Source of the DNA: Candidatus Nitrotoga sp. SPKER
GTDB lineage: Bacteria > Pseudomonadota > Gammaproteobacteria > Burkholderiales > Gallionellaceae
Direction of reading: 5' to 3'
DNA length: 64,000 nt
NCBI GenBank assembly: GCA_003402285.1
Contig: QFXG01000028.1
Location: forward strand, 171,422 to 235,421
Part shown: positions 45,579 through 56,506 of the stretch, in pieces
How the letters are laid out: each line of letters starts with the position of its first letter
How positions within the stretch are numbered: position 1 is the stretch's first letter
The notes under the pieces: model-generated
The model's database searches: none
The model's input: only the letters and a program-made list of their open reading frames with translations
What the model was told of the DNA's origin: nothing
Position numbers and translations under genes: made by a program

Positions 45579-46736
45579 TTAATTGAGTGCATGGCGCGCC
45601 AACATTTTTTTCAACGGTGCAATACGGTTGGTAGCCGCAAGACCAACGTTGCGCGCAGCGCGCAGTAGCGGGTTACTATTATTAAACAATTTTTTTAGCA
45701 CATCAGTCGTAAGCACCATGGATAAGACATCTTCCTTACGTGCACGTTCATAACGACGTAACAAGTGCATATTACCGCAATCTTGTTGTGCGCCACGTTG
45801 TAGCAGCACTTGCGCCAGCTGGCGGGCATCACGGAAGCCCAGGTTGACACCCTGCCCGGCAAGAGGATGTATATTGTGCGCGGCATCACCCACCAGCGCC
45901 AGACGTGGCTTAATGATTTGTGGCAAGTTCAACAAACGTAATGGGAAGGCGGCGGGAGGGGTGACCAGTTGCAGTGCGCCCAAGGTATGGTGCGAGGCAG
46001 CAGCAACTTGTGCACACAATTCTTCATGCGGGAGTTGCAGCAAGGCCTCTGATTTCTCCGGGCTTACCGACCACACCATTGAAACCATCTGCTGCGGCAA
46101 TGGCAGCAAGGCGAGAATGCCGTCCGGCTGAAACCATTGAAAGGCCGTGGCGCGGTGTGATTTTTCGACGATGAAATTTGCTACTACGCCATGCTGATTA
46201 TAAAGTGTGGGCGGCGCAACGATACCGGCTTGTTGCCGCACCCAGGAATTCCCCCCATCTGCACCGACCACCAGTTTTGCCTTGAGCGTCCGCCCGTCTT
46301 CCAGTTGCAGGTGCGCGGCATCATCATGCCAAATCAGGCTGGAACAGTGCGCCGGGTGAAACAGGGTTAAATTGTCCTGCTCTTGTAATCCGTGCCATAG
46401 CACTTGCTGTAGCAGACGATTTTCCAGAATGAACGCTAACTCCGGCACGCCCAGTTGATAAGCACTGAAATCAAGTTCCATGTCCTCATCGCCAAATACA
46501 CGCATGGTTTCGACTAACTGCACACGATTCATATCCAGCTGTTGCCAAGCATCGCATTGCCTAAGAAAAGCAGCTCCGCCGGGACTGATAGCATACATCC
46601 GGTTATCCCAGCCCTCGTCGGAAAAAACGGAAGGTTGGGTTTCCACCAGAGCCATGTTCAATCCACTGGATTTAAGCGCCGCAGCCAGACTGGCACCAAC
46701 CAGACCACCACCTATAATCAGGACGTCAAATGTCAT
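45579..46736 (-). CDS. UbiH/UbiF/VisC-type FAD-dependent ubiquinone biosynthesis hydroxylase
   Basis: A 385-residue flavin monooxygenase that hydroxylates the ring of ubiquinone precursors. The FAD motifs are VLIIGGGLVGASLAAALKSS at the N-terminus, VVGADGGNSWVRQQAGI (DG motif) and LVGDAAHNIHPLAGQGVNLG (GD motif). Which ring position it acts on cannot be told from sequence alone. dsbC follows 18 bp downstream on the same strand; dusB is divergent across 87 bp. Confidence 0.9.
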   Translation of the reverse strand: MTFDVLIIGGGLVGASLAAALKSSGLNMALVETQPSVFSDEGWDNRMYAISPGGAAFLRQCDAWQQLDMNRVQLVETMRVFGDEDMELDFSAYQLGVPELAFILENRLLQQVLWHGLQEQDNLTLFHPAHCSSLIWHDDAAHLQLEDGRTLKAKLVVGADGGNSWVRQQAGIVAPPTLYNQHGVVANFIVEKSHRATAFQWFQPDGILALLPLPQQMVSMVWSVSPEKSEALLQLPHEELCAQVAAASHHTLGALQLVTPPAAFPLRLLNLPQIIKPRLALVGDAAHNIHPLAGQGVNLGFRDARQLAQVLLQRGAQQDCGNMHLLRRYERARKEDVLSMVLTTDVLKKLFNNSNPLLRAARNVGLAATNRIAPLKKMLARHALN

Positions 46737-46823
46737 CGCTAAAATATTTTTTCACTTCTGGACGAGTGATGATAGCACGGGACGTTTGATTAATTTATAA
46801 TCCGCCACCTTTCGGAAAACGTC

Positions 46824-47831
46824 ATGCGCATCGGTCCCTATCACCTCAAAAACAACCTGATCGTTGCCCCCATGGCGGGAGTAACTGATCGCCCATTTCG
46901 CATGTTGTGTAAAAATATGGGCGCAGGCATGGCAGTGAGCGAGATGGTGTCTTCCAATTCTCTGCTCTACGGATCTGAAAAGACCAAGCGGCGCGCAAAT
47001 CACGAGGGCGAAGTCGATCCCATCTCGGTGCAGATTGTCGGTGCCGATCCCAAAATGCTGGCGCGAGCCGCACAATACAATGTAGATGAGGGCGCACAGA
47101 TCATCGACATAAACATGGGCTGTCCCGCGAAGAAAATTTGCAACGTGATGGCCGGTTCCGCGCTGTTGCAAAATGAAGCGCTGGTAGCGCGCATATTAGA
47201 AACGGTGGTAAGCGCGGTAGCCGTGCCCGTAACGCTTAAAATACGTACCGGTTGGGATAAGCAAAACCGTAATGCAATTCGTATCGCCCAAATCGCCGAG
47301 GCAAGCGGCATTCAGGCACTCGCCATTCATGGTCGAACTCGTGCTTGCGCTTACACCGGCGATGCGGAATACGACACCATCACCGCAGTAAAGGCCAACG
47401 TCAACATTCCGATTATCGCTAACGGCGATATCACCACCCCCGAAAAAGCCCGCTACGTATTACAACAGACTGGTGCAGATGCCGTGATGATAGGACGCGC
47501 CGCACAAGGGCGTCCGTGGCTCTTTCGTGAGATCGAGCATTTCATCAAGACCGGCACACATCTACCCGCACCACAAGTAGACGAAGTACACCGCGTGCTG
47601 CTTAAACATGTATATGAACTTTACGCGTTCTATGGTGAACACACAGGTTTGCGCGTGGCGCGCAAACATATCTCCTGGTACACAAAAGGACTGATTGGTT
47701 CTGCACACTTTCGCCATCACATGAACCAACTGGAAAGCAGCGCGGAACAATTAATGGCGGTAAATGATTTTTTTGATGGGCAATTACAGGGCGGCGAGCG
47801 CCTACAGTACGTTGAGGAGCTGGCTGCATGA
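46824..47831 (+). CDS. dusB: tRNA-dihydrouridine synthase B
   Basis: DusB reduces specific uridines in tRNA to dihydrouridine using FMN and NADPH. The 335-residue TIM-barrel starts MRIGPYHLKNNLIVAPMAGV, shows VSEMVSSNSLLYGS, the catalytic cysteine region INMGCPAKKICNVMAGSALL, LAIHGRTRACAYTGDAEYDT, PIIANGDITTPEKARYVLQ and GADAVMIGRAAQGRPWLF. It is the first gene of dusB-fis-purH-purD, an order conserved in betaproteobacteria, and overlaps fis by 4 nt. Confidence 0.95.
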   Translation: MRIGPYHLKNNLIVAPMAGVTDRPFRMLCKNMGAGMAVSEMVSSNSLLYGSEKTKRRANHEGEVDPISVQIVGADPKMLARAAQYNVDEGAQIIDINMGCPAKKICNVMAGSALLQNEALVARILETVVSAVAVPVTLKIRTGWDKQNRNAIRIAQIAEASGIQALAIHGRTRACAYTGDAEYDTITAVKANVNIPIIANGDITTPEKARYVLQQTGADAVMIGRAAQGRPWLFREIEHFIKTGTHLPAPQVDEVHRVLLKHVYELYAFYGEHTGLRVARKHISWYTKGLIGSAHFRHHMNQLESSAEQLMAVNDFFDGQLQGGERLQYVEELAA

Positions 47832-48178
47832 CACACGAAGATGATTGTTTATTAGGCGAAAACGACGTTGCAAAATATGTACGCAAGGCAGTAGACGATT
47901 ATTTCAAAGATCTCGATGGCGAAAATCCTTCATGTGCAATGTATGACATGGTGATGAATTGTGTTGAGAAGCCATTAATCGAAGCCGTCCTACAACATGC
48001 GGGCGGCAACCAGACGCGAGCAGCCGAATTATTAGGCCTTAACCGCAATACATTACGCAAGAAAATTCAGCAACACAGTACTCCAAGCGAAACTTCGAAC
48101 TTGCGGCCCAATACCCGACCCGAACGAAGAGCTGTTCAAAGGTCTCAACTGGCTAAAACGAACGAAAAGAAAAATTAA
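47828..48178 (+). CDS. fis: Fis family nucleoid-associated DNA-binding protein with C-terminal extension
   Basis: Fis bends DNA and controls rRNA, recombination and growth-phase genes. Residues 1-82 match the family, with the C-terminal helix-turn-helix at about 58-82 ([20 protein letters not shown]). Most Fis proteins end shortly after this helix, but this one continues for about 34 residues of basic, polar sequence ([20 protein letters not shown] and KTNEKKN). The tail may add non-specific DNA contact. It overlaps dusB by 4 nt (ATGA) and is 2 nt before purH. Confidence 0.92.
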   Translation: MTHEDDCLLGENDVAKYVRKAVDDYFKDLDGENPSCAMYDMVMNCVEKPLIEAVLQHAGGNQTRAAELLGLNRNTLRKKIQQHSTPSETSNLRPNTRPERRAVQRSQLAKTNEKKN

Positions 48179-48180
48179 CT

Positions 48181-49746
48181 ATGGCAGCAATCAAACAAGC
48201 CCTCATCAGTGTGTCGGACAAAACCGGCGTGCTGGAATTCGCCAAGGGTTTGCACCAACTAGGCGTTACCATCCTGTCCACTGGCGGCACGGCCAAGATA
48301 CTCGCCGACAACGGCATTCCAGTCACGGAAGTAGCCGATTACACTGGCTTCCCTGAAATGCTGGATGGACGCGTGAAAACATTGCAACCCAAAGTCCATG
48401 CCGGCATTCTGGCGCGACGGGATCTGCCAGAACATGTGGCCACGCTAGAGAAGTACAGCATTCCGACCATTGATCTGGTAGTGGTAAATCTGTATCCGTT
48501 CGGCGCTACCGTTGCAAAACCCGAGTGCACGCTGGCAGATGCCATCGAGAACATCGACATTGGCGGACCTACCATGGTACGTGCCGCAGCGAAGAATTAT
48601 CAACATGTAGCCATCGTCACTGACTCGACAGACTACAGCACCATTCTGACCGAAATGCAGGCTAATAGCGGCTCGATTTCCAACGCCAAGCGGTTCGATC
48701 TGGCGAAAAAAGCTTTTTCGCACACTGCCGCATATGACAGCGCGATCAGCAATTACCTGACTGCAATTAACTCCGACGGCACACACAGCGAGTACCCCAC
48801 ACAAATCAATTTCAACTTCGCCAAAATGCAGGACATGCGCTACGGCGAGAATCCTCATCAAAATGCAGCCTTCTACCGTGATCTAAATGCAGTACCAGGC
48901 GGTATTGCCGATTACACTCAATTACAGGGCAAGGAACTGTCCTATAACAATATCGGCGATGCCGATGCAGCGTGGGAATGTGTTAAAACATTTGAGCAAC
49001 CTGCCTGCGTCATCGTCAAGCACGCCAATCCGTGCGGCGTGGCGATTGCCAATGCACCACTCAATGCCTACAAGTTCGCTTATACAACGGATCCCACCTC
49101 CGCATTTGGCGGCATCATCGCCTTTAACCGCGAACTGGATGCAGATACCGCAACCACTATTACAACCAATCAATTTGTTGAAGTGATTATTGCGCCTTCA
49201 GTAACCGAAGCAGCACAACAAATCATTACAGCAAAACAAAATGTGCGTCTCCTCACCGTGCCACTGTCCAAATCGCACAATCAATATGATTTTAAGCGAG
49301 TGAATGGCGGCTTACTGGTGCAATCACCTGATACTTTGGACGTACAAGCCAAACAATTACGCGTGGTTACCAAAGCACAACCGAGTGCTGAACAATTACA
49401 GGATCTGCTGTTCGCCTGGCGCGTGGCGAAGTATGTGAAATCAAATGCCATCGTATTCTGCAAAAATGGGCGCACTTTAGGCGTAGGCGCCGGGCAAATG
49501 AGCCGGGTAGATAGCACCCGTATCGCCACAATCAAGGCACAAAATGCGACGTGTAGTTTAGTTGATTCAGTCGTCGCATCAGACGCCTTTTTCCCGTTTC
49601 GTGATGGCGTGGACGTGCTGGCCGAAGCGGGCGCGAAAGCGGTCATCCAGCCCGGTGGCAGCATGCGTGATGAGGAAGTTATTGCCGCAGCGGATGAACA
49701 TGGACTGGTGATGGTATTTACAGGTTATCGACATTTTAGACATTAA
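48181..49746 (+). CDS. purH: Bifunctional AICAR transformylase / IMP cyclohydrolase
   Basis: PurH carries out the last two steps of IMP synthesis. The 521-residue protein has the cyclohydrolase domain first ([59 protein letters not shown]) and the transformylase domain after about residue 200 ([46 protein letters not shown] with the catalytic Lys-His, [25 protein letters not shown]). It starts 2 nt after fis. Confidence 0.97.
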   Translation: MAAIKQALISVSDKTGVLEFAKGLHQLGVTILSTGGTAKILADNGIPVTEVADYTGFPEMLDGRVKTLQPKVHAGILARRDLPEHVATLEKYSIPTIDLVVVNLYPFGATVAKPECTLADAIENIDIGGPTMVRAAAKNYQHVAIVTDSTDYSTILTEMQANSGSISNAKRFDLAKKAFSHTAAYDSAISNYLTAINSDGTHSEYPTQINFNFAKMQDMRYGENPHQNAAFYRDLNAVPGGIADYTQLQGKELSYNNIGDADAAWECVKTFEQPACVIVKHANPCGVAIANAPLNAYKFAYTTDPTSAFGGIIAFNRELDADTATTITTNQFVEVIIAPSVTEAAQQIITAKQNVRLLTVPLSKSHNQYDFKRVNGGLLVQSPDTLDVQAKQLRVVTKAQPSAEQLQDLLFAWRVAKYVKSNAIVFCKNGRTLGVGAGQMSRVDSTRIATIKAQNATCSLVDSVVASDAFFPFRDGVDVLAEAGAKAVIQPGGSMRDEEVIAAADEHGLVMVFTGYRHFRH

Positions 49747-49833
49747 ACGCTTAAACCTCAGAGACAGGAGCCCGCCTTACTTGCTCTATGCTTTTGGTCA
49801 GTCTGACCTCCGTGACAAATTTGGGGTTATGTT

Positions 49834-51108
49834 ATGAAAATTCTGGTTATTGGGAGCGGTGGTCGAGAACATGCGCTAGCATGGCGTCTGGCACAATCCA
49901 CCAAGGTACAAAAAGTATACGTCGCGCCAGGCAATGCCGGTACCGCGCTTGAAAGCGGCGTGGAGAATATTGCTATCACAGCTATTCCCGATCTCATCGC
50001 ATTCGCACAACGCGAACAAATTCACCTTACTGTAGTCGGCCCGGAAGCACCGTTGGCAATTGGCATTGTGGATGACTTTCGTGCCGCTGGCTTGAAAATT
50101 TTCGGCCCTACCAAAGCGGCGGCGCAATTGGAAAGCTCCAAAGATTTCGCTAAAAAATTCATGGTGCACCACCATATTCCCACTGCGTTCTACCAGACTT
50201 TCAGCGAGATAGCGGATGCGTGCGCTTACGTGGAAAAACAGGGTGCACCCATTGTAATCAAGGCTGATGGTTTGGCCGCAGGCAAGGGCGTGGTCGTAGC
50301 AATGACAATGCAGGAAGCCCATGAAGCCATAACCATGATGCTGTCAGACAATAAATTAGGGGATGCTGGCGCGCGCGTGATAATCGAAGAATTTCTGGTT
50401 GGCGAAGAAGCCAGTTTCATCGTCATGGTAGACGGCAAGAATGTGCTGCCACTAGCGACTAGCCAAGATCATAAACAGCTACTGGATGGCGATCATGGCC
50501 CTAACACCGGGGGCATGGGTGCATACTCTCCGGCACCGGTGGTAACACCGAAACTGCATTCGCGCGTGTTGCGCGAAGTGATACTGCCAGTCGTGCAGGG
50601 CATGGAAAAAGAAGGAATCACTTACACTGGTTTTTTATATGCCGGTCTGATGATAGACCCTCAAAATAATTATAAAGTGCTAGAGTTTAATTGCCGTATG
50701 GGTGATCCAGAAACCCAGCCAATTATGTTGCGCCTGAAGAGTGATCTGCTGGTGCTACTGGAGCATGCAGTCAACGGCACCTTAAATAAGACAGAAGCGG
50801 AATGGGACAGACGTGCTGCCCTCGGCGTGGTACTGGCCGCCGCCAACTATCCCGACACACCACGAAAAGGCGATGTTATTACCGGCCTGCCCAAAGCACA
50901 GGAAGACGCACATGTGTTTCATGCCGGCACCCTCATACAGGATAGTAAAATCGTCACCAACGGTGGACGTGTGTTATGTGTTACTACATTGGGTGAGAGC
51001 GTAAAAATTGCGCAACGTCGTGCATATCAGGTGGCCGAAAATATTCATTTTGAGGGCTGTCAAATGCGCCACGATATTGGCCATCGTGCTACCTTGCCCA
51101 GGAAATAA
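49834..51108 (+). CDS. purD: Phosphoribosylamine-glycine ligase
   Basis: PurD makes glycinamide ribonucleotide from phosphoribosylamine, glycine and ATP. The 424-residue ATP-grasp protein shows MKILVIGSGGREHALAWRLA, VVGPEAPLAIGIVDDFRAAG, APIVIKADGLAAGKGVVVA, EASFIVMVDG, the signature RMGDPETQPIMLRLKSDLL, and DHGPNTGGMGAYSP. It is 87 bp downstream of purH and followed by hemF, the usual betaproteobacterial order. Confidence 0.96.
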   Translation: MKILVIGSGGREHALAWRLAQSTKVQKVYVAPGNAGTALESGVENIAITAIPDLIAFAQREQIHLTVVGPEAPLAIGIVDDFRAAGLKIFGPTKAAAQLESSKDFAKKFMVHHHIPTAFYQTFSEIADACAYVEKQGAPIVIKADGLAAGKGVVVAMTMQEAHEAITMMLSDNKLGDAGARVIIEEFLVGEEASFIVMVDGKNVLPLATSQDHKQLLDGDHGPNTGGMGAYSPAPVVTPKLHSRVLREVILPVVQGMEKEGITYTGFLYAGLMIDPQNNYKVLEFNCRMGDPETQPIMLRLKSDLLVLLEHAVNGTLNKTEAEWDRRAALGVVLAAANYPDTPRKGDVITGLPKAQEDAHVFHAGTLIQDSKIVTNGGRVLCVTTLGESVKIAQRRAYQVAENIHFEGCQMRHDIGHRATLPRK

Positions 51109-51258
51109 TGACCGCTTCAGTAAACAACTGCTTCAATTCCGTAGAATATCGGTATAACTTACAAACGCGTAATACAGCATCTGTGCCGACTCAAGAAATG
51201 CGTATACGGCTAAGCAATCATTCATCCGCAAATAAATACAAAACCAACTGGAGAAAGC

Positions 51259-52155
51259 ATGGATAGTGCCGCAGTCAAAAAATTCTTGTTCGAGTTGCAA
51301 GACACAATTGTGACTCGCTTAGAACAGGTGGACGGCAATAAATTTCGGCGTGACAGTTGGGAGCGCCCGGCAGGGGGCGGGGGCCGAAGCTGTATCCTTG
51401 AAGAAGGAAATGTCCTGGAACGCGGCGGAGTTGCTTTCTCTCATGTAACGGGCGACAAGATGCCGCCTTCTGCTACGGCACATCGTCCGGAGTTAGCAGG
51501 GTGCACATGGGAGGCAATGGGCGTGTCATTAGTATTCCACCCACGCAACCCCTATGCACCTACGGTGCATATGAATGTACGCATGTTTATGGCGAAAAAA
51601 AATGATGGTGGAATCGCATTCTGGTTTGGCGGCGGAATGGATTTGACCCCCTATTATGGTTTTGAGGAAGATGCCGTGCACTTCCATCAGACTTGCCAAA
51701 ACGCGCTGGCACCATTTGGCGATCATCTCTTTCCAAAATATAAAAAGTGGTGCGATGAGTATTTCTTTATCAAGCATCGCAATGAACCGCGTGGCATAGG
51801 CGGTATCTTCTTCGACGACTTGAGCGAACCGGATTTTGCGACTGCTTTTGCCATTCAACAAAGCGTCGGGAATCACTTGATTTCCGCCTATGTGCCTATC
51901 CTTGAACGCCGCAAGGACACACCTTACGGTGAGCGTGAACGTGACTTCCAGCTTTATCGACGAGGACGTTATGTCGAATTCAATCTAGTAATAGACCGTG
52001 GCACGATCTTCGGGCTACAAAGCAATGGGCGTATCGAATCTATTCTGCTATCCATGCCACCCCTGGTGAAATGGCGCTATGACTGGCACCCGGAGAAAGG
52101 CTCGCATGAAGCGGAGTTATACGAAAAATTTTTAGTACCCAAAAATTGGGTATAG
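51259..52155 (+). CDS. hemF: Coproporphyrinogen III oxidase, oxygen-dependent
   Basis: HemF oxidatively decarboxylates coproporphyrinogen III to protoporphyrinogen IX using O2. The 298-residue length is standard. Landmarks are [18 protein letters not shown] at the N-terminus, the proposed metal/catalytic His region [50 protein letters not shown] and [29 protein letters not shown] site precedes the ATG. Its presence implies oxygen is available; no hemN is in the window. Confidence 0.96.
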   Translation: MDSAAVKKFLFELQDTIVTRLEQVDGNKFRRDSWERPAGGGGRSCILEEGNVLERGGVAFSHVTGDKMPPSATAHRPELAGCTWEAMGVSLVFHPRNPYAPTVHMNVRMFMAKKNDGGIAFWFGGGMDLTPYYGFEEDAVHFHQTCQNALAPFGDHLFPKYKKWCDEYFFIKHRNEPRGIGGIFFDDLSEPDFATAFAIQQSVGNHLISAYVPILERRKDTPYGERERDFQLYRRGRYVEFNLVIDRGTIFGLQSNGRIESILLSMPPLVKWRYDWHPEKGSHEAELYEKFLVPKNWV

Positions 52156-52221
52156 ATTTTGCTGCTAGCTATTAAACAATAATTTCAGTACAACTACATT
52201 GACCGGTTTGCGAACCTATCC

Positions 52222-53076
52222 TTAAGCGATGCGTCCGCCGCTGGCCCGCTCTATCCCCGCCAGATCACACGCCGAGAATACTACGTCAAACCCTGCCTGC
52301 TGCAACAGTTCACGAACCTGTGCCGCTTGGTCGTAGCCATGCTCAAGGAGTAACCAGCCACCGGTTTCAAGATAGTCTGGAGCCTGAACCACAATATGAC
52401 GGATATCGTGCAGGCCATCGCTACCGGATACAAGTGCGGACATTGGCTCAAAGCGCACATCGCCCCGCGCCAAATGAGGGTCGCCTGCTGCAATGTAAGG
52501 CGGATTGGATACAATAATGTTGAATTTTCGTGCCGTGAATGCATCGAACCAGTCGCTGTGTATGAAAGCTGCATTAACGATGGCCAGTTGCCGTGCGTTT
52601 ACCTGAGCAACTGCCAGTGCCGTAGTGGAAGCATCGCAGCCAAGCACTTTAGCATCTGGACGTGCATGGGCGAGCGCCAGAGCAATTGCACCACTACCTG
52701 TGCCCAGGTCGAGCACACGGCAAAAATCCTGCTGTGAGATACGCGACAAAGCCAGTTCAACCAATAATTCAGTTTCTGGACGGGGAATGAGTGTAGCGGG
52801 CGTCACCTTGAACATTAAACCGAAAAATTCGCGTTCACCCAGCAGATAAGCAACAGGCTCTCCACGAAGGCGACGCTGCAACAATTCTTGGTAATGCGTT
52901 TGCTCTGTCTCGTTCGGATAGTGCTCGGGATGCGCCAGCAACCAGGCACGCGGGACATTTAACACTTGTTGCAACAGACACTGTATTTCGATACGTGCGC
53001 TGCTAGGAATTATCGCTAACGCCTCGGTCAGACGTGCTGCATCCTGAAACAGAATTTCTTGTATGGTACGCAGCAA
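52222..53076 (-). CDS. prmC: Release factor glutamine methyltransferase
   Basis: PrmC methylates the Gln of the GGQ motif in release factors RF1 and RF2. The 284-residue protein has an N-terminal helical domain and a Rossmann methyltransferase domain with VLDLGTGSGAIALALAHARP and the catalytic NPPY in IIVSNPPYIAAGDPHL. The only plausible start is TTG at 53076, two nt after the prfA stop (TAA), because an in-frame stop lies three codons upstream. PrfA, its substrate, is encoded immediately upstream, a common pairing. Confidence 0.94.
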   Translation of the reverse strand: MLRTIQEILFQDAARLTEALAIIPSSARIEIQCLLQQVLNVPRAWLLAHPEHYPNETEQTHYQELLQRRLRGEPVAYLLGEREFFGLMFKVTPATLIPRPETELLVELALSRISQQDFCRVLDLGTGSGAIALALAHARPDAKVLGCDASTTALAVAQVNARQLAIVNAAFIHSDWFDAFTARKFNIIVSNPPYIAAGDPHLARGDVRFEPMSALVSGSDGLHDIRHIVVQAPDYLETGGWLLLEHGYDQAAQVRELLQQAGFDVVFSACDLAGIERASGGRIA

Positions 53077-53078
53077 GT

Positions 53079-54167
53079 TTAGCTGCTACCTTCATTCGCT
53101 AGCGCGGCAAGTTGCTCTGCCTGATATTCGGCCATTAATGCGTTGCACATCTCGCTAATATCACCATCCATAATGTGATCCATCTTGTACAGCGTGAGGT
53201 TAATGCGATGGTCGGTGACACGGCCTTGCGGGAAATTGTAAGTGCGTATCCGTTCCGAACGATCACCGCTCCCTACCAGCGACTTACGCTCGGCGGCTTG
53301 CTTAGCGTGAGCGGTACGCTCTTCTTTATCCTTGATCCGAGCGGCTAAAACTGCCAGCGCTTGGGCCTTATTTTTGTGCTGCGAACGGCCATCCTGGCAT
53401 TCCACCACGGTACCTGTAGGTAGGTGCGTTATGCGTACAGCAGAATCGGTTTTATTAATATGCTGACCGCCCGCACCCGAAGCGCGAAAGGTGTCGATGC
53501 GCAAGTCAGCAGGATTCAACACCACATCGCTCACTTCATCCGCTTCCGGCAGCACTGCCACGGTACACGCCGACGTATGAATTCGACCTTGCGTTTCAGT
53601 AGTAGGCACACGCTGTACTCTATGTGCGCCAGATTCAAACTTCAATACCGAATATGCGCCCCGGCCAACTATACGTGCGATGATTTCCTTAAAGCCGCCT
53701 TTTTCGCCACAACTTTCGGAAATGATTTCAACCGGCCAGCGGTTACGTTCGGCAAACCGCGCATACATGCGAAACAAATCGCCGGAAAATAATGCCGCTT
53801 CATCGCCGCCCGTACCGGCACGAATTTCCAGAAATACGTTACGATCATCATTGGGATCCTTAGGCAGCAACTGTTTCTGCAAATCCACTTCGATCTGCTC
53901 CAGTCGCTCGCGCCCTTGCTTCACCTCAGCTGCGGCAAATTCGCGCATTTCCGGGTCATCCGCCATTTCCAGTGCGGTTGCAATATCATCAGCGCAGGCT
54001 TGATAGGCATGGTACAGCTCCACTACGGGATCCAGCTCCGCACGTTCGCGATTGAGCTTGAGGTAGCTTTCCATATCGCGAGTGGCATTTTCGCTGCTTA
54101 ACAGACGGCGAACCTCGTCCAGACGCTCGCCCAATTGGGCGAGTTTAGTGGCAATGCTAGGTTTCAT
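53079..54167 (-). CDS. prfA: Peptide chain release factor 1
   Basis: RF1 reads UAA and UAG stop codons. The 362-residue protein has the catalytic GGQ in [19 protein letters not shown], the PxT-type stop-codon recognition segment near [20 protein letters not shown], and [20 protein letters not shown]. It overlaps hemA by 4 nt and prmC begins 2 nt after its stop. The order hemA-prfA-prmC is standard for proteobacteria. Confidence 0.96.
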   Translation of the reverse strand: MKPSIATKLAQLGERLDEVRRLLSSENATRDMESYLKLNRERAELDPVVELYHAYQACADDIATALEMADDPEMREFAAAEVKQGRERLEQIEVDLQKQLLPKDPNDDRNVFLEIRAGTGGDEAALFSGDLFRMYARFAERNRWPVEIISESCGEKGGFKEIIARIVGRGAYSVLKFESGAHRVQRVPTTETQGRIHTSACTVAVLPEADEVSDVVLNPADLRIDTFRASGAGGQHINKTDSAVRITHLPTGTVVECQDGRSQHKNKAQALAVLAARIKDKEERTAHAKQAAERKSLVGSGDRSERIRTYNFPQGRVTDHRINLTLYKMDHIMDGDISEMCNALMAEYQAEQLAALANEGSS

Positions 54168-55417
54168 TCGGAGGGACGCATATGGTAAATACGATGCACC
54201 ATATCAAGGAAAACTTCGCGTTCTTCGGCTTCAACATGGTTCAACGCATGGGTTGGCGCATGTAAAAATTTATTGGTAAGCGCATTGCTCAAAGATTCCA
54301 GTACTTTTTCCGGCTCTTCACCTTTGGTCAACAGACGCAAGGCTTTTTCCATCTCATGCCGACGTTGGCGTTCAGCATGATCGCGCAACGCTCGGATAGT
54401 GGGCACGACCTCACGTGATTCCATCCAGTGAATAAAATCCACCACACCGGAATTTATAATCACTTCGGCTTCTTTCACCGCACCCTGACGTGCATCCAGG
54501 CCATCGCGCACAACTTCAGCCAAATCATCAACGGTATACAGAAACACATCATCCAGCTCGGCTACTTCGGCTTCAACATCCCGCGGAACGGCGAGATCGA
54601 CGATGAAAAGAGGACGATGCTTTCGTGCCTTAAGCGCGCGCTCAACCATACCCTTACCCAGTATCGGCAACGGGCTGGCGGTACTGGTTATGATAATATC
54701 GTGCTGCGCCAGTTGTTCCGGCAATTCACTCAACGTGATGGCATGCCCGCTAATACGCCGCGCCAACACTTGGGCACGCTCCAAGGTACGATTTGCAACG
54801 GTAACATGCTTAGGCAATTTAGCCGCGAAATGCACGGCATTCAATTCGATCATCTCCCCCGCGCCAATGAACAATATACGCTGCTCCGCAATGCTGGGGA
54901 AAATACGCTCGGCCAGCTTGACCGCCGCCGCCGCCATGGAAATTAAATTTGATCCAATTTCGGTCTGAGTACGCACATCCTTCGCCACCGAGAAAGTGCG
55001 CTGAAATAGCTTATTGAGTAAAAAACCCAACGTGCCAGCTTGTTCCGCATAACGTACTGCCTGCTTCATTTGGCCCAGAATTTGCGGTTCACCCAATACC
55101 ATCGAGTCTAACCCGCTGGCGACGCGAAAAGCATGCTTCACCGCCTGCTCATGTGGCAGCGTATAGAGATAAGGCTCAATTTCACGCGGCTGTAGTTCAT
55201 GATAACTGGCTAGCCAGTTAATGATCTGCACCGGCTTGTGTGTACTGCAATACACCTCGGTGCGGTTACAGGTGGAAAGTATAGTCGCTTCCTTGGCTGC
55301 GCCCTGCCCGACCAAGTCACGCAAAGCTGGCTCCATTGCATCGACATTAAACGCAATCTGCTCACGCACTACAAGTGGCGCAGTCTGATGGTTAATGCCG
55401 AAGGCGAATAATTGCAT
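54164..55417 (-). CDS. hemA: Glutamyl-tRNA reductase
   Basis: HemA reduces Glu-tRNA to glutamate-1-semialdehyde, the first C5-pathway step, and is the usual control point of heme synthesis. The 417-residue protein begins [20 protein letters not shown], has the catalytic Cys in [12 protein letters not shown] near residue 50, [18 protein letters not shown], the NADPH motif [14 protein letters not shown] and [20 protein letters not shown]. It heads the hemA-prfA-prmC operon. The upstream 370 bp contain no recognised regulatory element. Confidence 0.96.
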   Translation of the reverse strand: MQLFAFGINHQTAPLVVREQIAFNVDAMEPALRDLVGQGAAKEATILSTCNRTEVYCSTHKPVQIINWLASYHELQPREIEPYLYTLPHEQAVKHAFRVASGLDSMVLGEPQILGQMKQAVRYAEQAGTLGFLLNKLFQRTFSVAKDVRTQTEIGSNLISMAAAAVKLAERIFPSIAEQRILFIGAGEMIELNAVHFAAKLPKHVTVANRTLERAQVLARRISGHAITLSELPEQLAQHDIIITSTASPLPILGKGMVERALKARKHRPLFIVDLAVPRDVEAEVAELDDVFLYTVDDLAEVVRDGLDARQGAVKEAEVIINSGVVDFIHWMESREVVPTIRALRDHAERQRRHEMEKALRLLTKGEEPEKVLESLSNALTNKFLHAPTHALNHVEAEEREVFLDMVHRIYHMRPSE

Positions 55418-55793
55418 AGTCCCGAAAAGACCAAAAATTAAACAAGGGCGTAATTATAGTTGCTAGCTACCCTCAATACCAGCCAACTAAAACCAAATGA
55501 AATTCAGAAATTATGAAATAATTACAATTATGCGAGCATGAATCGCAATTATTAAAAATTTCATAACTTTTGTAGTGCAGTAAAGAAGTGATTTGTTATA
55601 CATAAATAATGCAAAATGCATGGAAAATAATACTTCGATACATATAGAGAAACACCCTATTGTCAGTTCCTTGATCTGCCTTTATAACCTTGCTAAATTA
55701 AACTGATAATGGCTAATACTAGCCTAAGCATTAGGACTTGCTTTGCTTTTAAAGTTCAAATCTCGGTTAGCCTTGTCATAACTAAAGAAAATA
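55418..55793. other. Intergenic region between hemA and apaG
   Basis: An AT-rich stretch of about 375 bases between the divergent genes hemA and apaG. It must hold the promoters of both, but no clear motif, RNA gene or repeat was recognised. Confidence 0.5.
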
Positions 55794-56192
55794 ATGTGGA
55801 ATACCATGATGGAAAAAGACAATATATCCAGAATAAAAATCACCACCGAGGTAAATTACTTGGCCGAACAATCCGATGAGGCCGATAATCGCTTCGTTTT
55901 CGCTTATACCATCACCATAACGAATGAAGGCAATACCACTGCCAAGCTAATCAGTCGCCATTGGATTATTACCGATGCCAATCAGTATATGCAGGAAGTG
56001 CGTGGTCAAGGGGTCGTGGGGGAGCAACCGGTTCTTCAGCCAAACCAAAGCTTTGAATATACTAGCGGTACAGTGCTTGCCACGCAGGTGGGTACGATGT
56101 CTGGCAGCTACCAGATGGTCACGGAGGACGGTACTAAATTTGATGCTCCTATTCCTCAATTCGTATTGAGTGTTCCGCGCGTGCTGCACTAA
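55794..56192 (+). CDS. apaG: ApaG (Co2+/Mg2+ efflux-associated) protein
   Basis: A 132-residue single-domain protein of the ApaG family with an immunoglobulin-like fold. Family blocks are FVFAYTITITNEGNTTAKLI, RHWIITDANQ, VRGQGVVGEQPVLQPNQSFE, YTSGTVLATQVGTMSGSYQM and IPQFVLSVPRVLH. ATG codons at 55794, 55806 and 55809 are possible; none has a strong Shine-Dalgarno, and the N-terminus before EVNYLAEQ is variable in the family. Its role is poorly defined, linked in enterobacteria to metal resistance and diadenosine phosphate metabolism. Confidence 0.92.
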   Translation: MWNTMMEKDNISRIKITTEVNYLAEQSDEADNRFVFAYTITITNEGNTTAKLISRHWIITDANQYMQEVRGQGVVGEQPVLQPNQSFEYTSGTVLATQVGTMSGSYQMVTEDGTKFDAPIPQFVLSVPRVLH

Positions 56193-56196
56193 AGCA

Positions 56197-56419
56197 ATGT
56201 CACTAAAAACCAGCGACCGTTTTATGATGTTTTCCTTGATCTCGCCACTCGTAGCGCACGCCAGCACAGTCTGGCGAAGCTGCCGAAACAAGGTGTAACA
56301 CGGGTACTGCTTAATGGTGCCGGTACAGGATTGAACTTACGAGTTTGGCCGAGGAACCTGCGCTTACAAACGGCTGGTTTCGCTTGATTGAATTGCATAA
56401 GAATCCCCCTAAAAATTAG
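56197..56419 (+). pseudogene. Truncated class I SAM-dependent methyltransferase remnant
   Basis: The plus strand encodes MSLKTSDRF from 56197, then, after a one-base loss in the T-run at about 56220, YDVFLDLATRSARQHSLAKL and RVLLNGAGTGLNL, which holds the SAM-binding glycine motif. The middle of the protein is missing. The end reads EEPALTNGWFRLIELHKNPP and stops at 56419 in a different frame; this is the usual C-terminus of such methyltransferases. About 75 residues remain of an expected 200 or more, so it is a pseudogene with a frameshift and an internal deletion. Confidence 0.7.
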
Positions 56420-56506
56420 AAAAACTCTAATCACGTTCCGCCGCAACTTGCATCATTGCGCTCCCACTTCGGTAAAATATTACACTCCGTAAATGAGCAA
56501 AATAGA

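Noticed and set aside
54428-54946. 172-codon plus-strand open frame opposite hemA
   Set aside because: Antisense shadow of the well-supported hemA gene.
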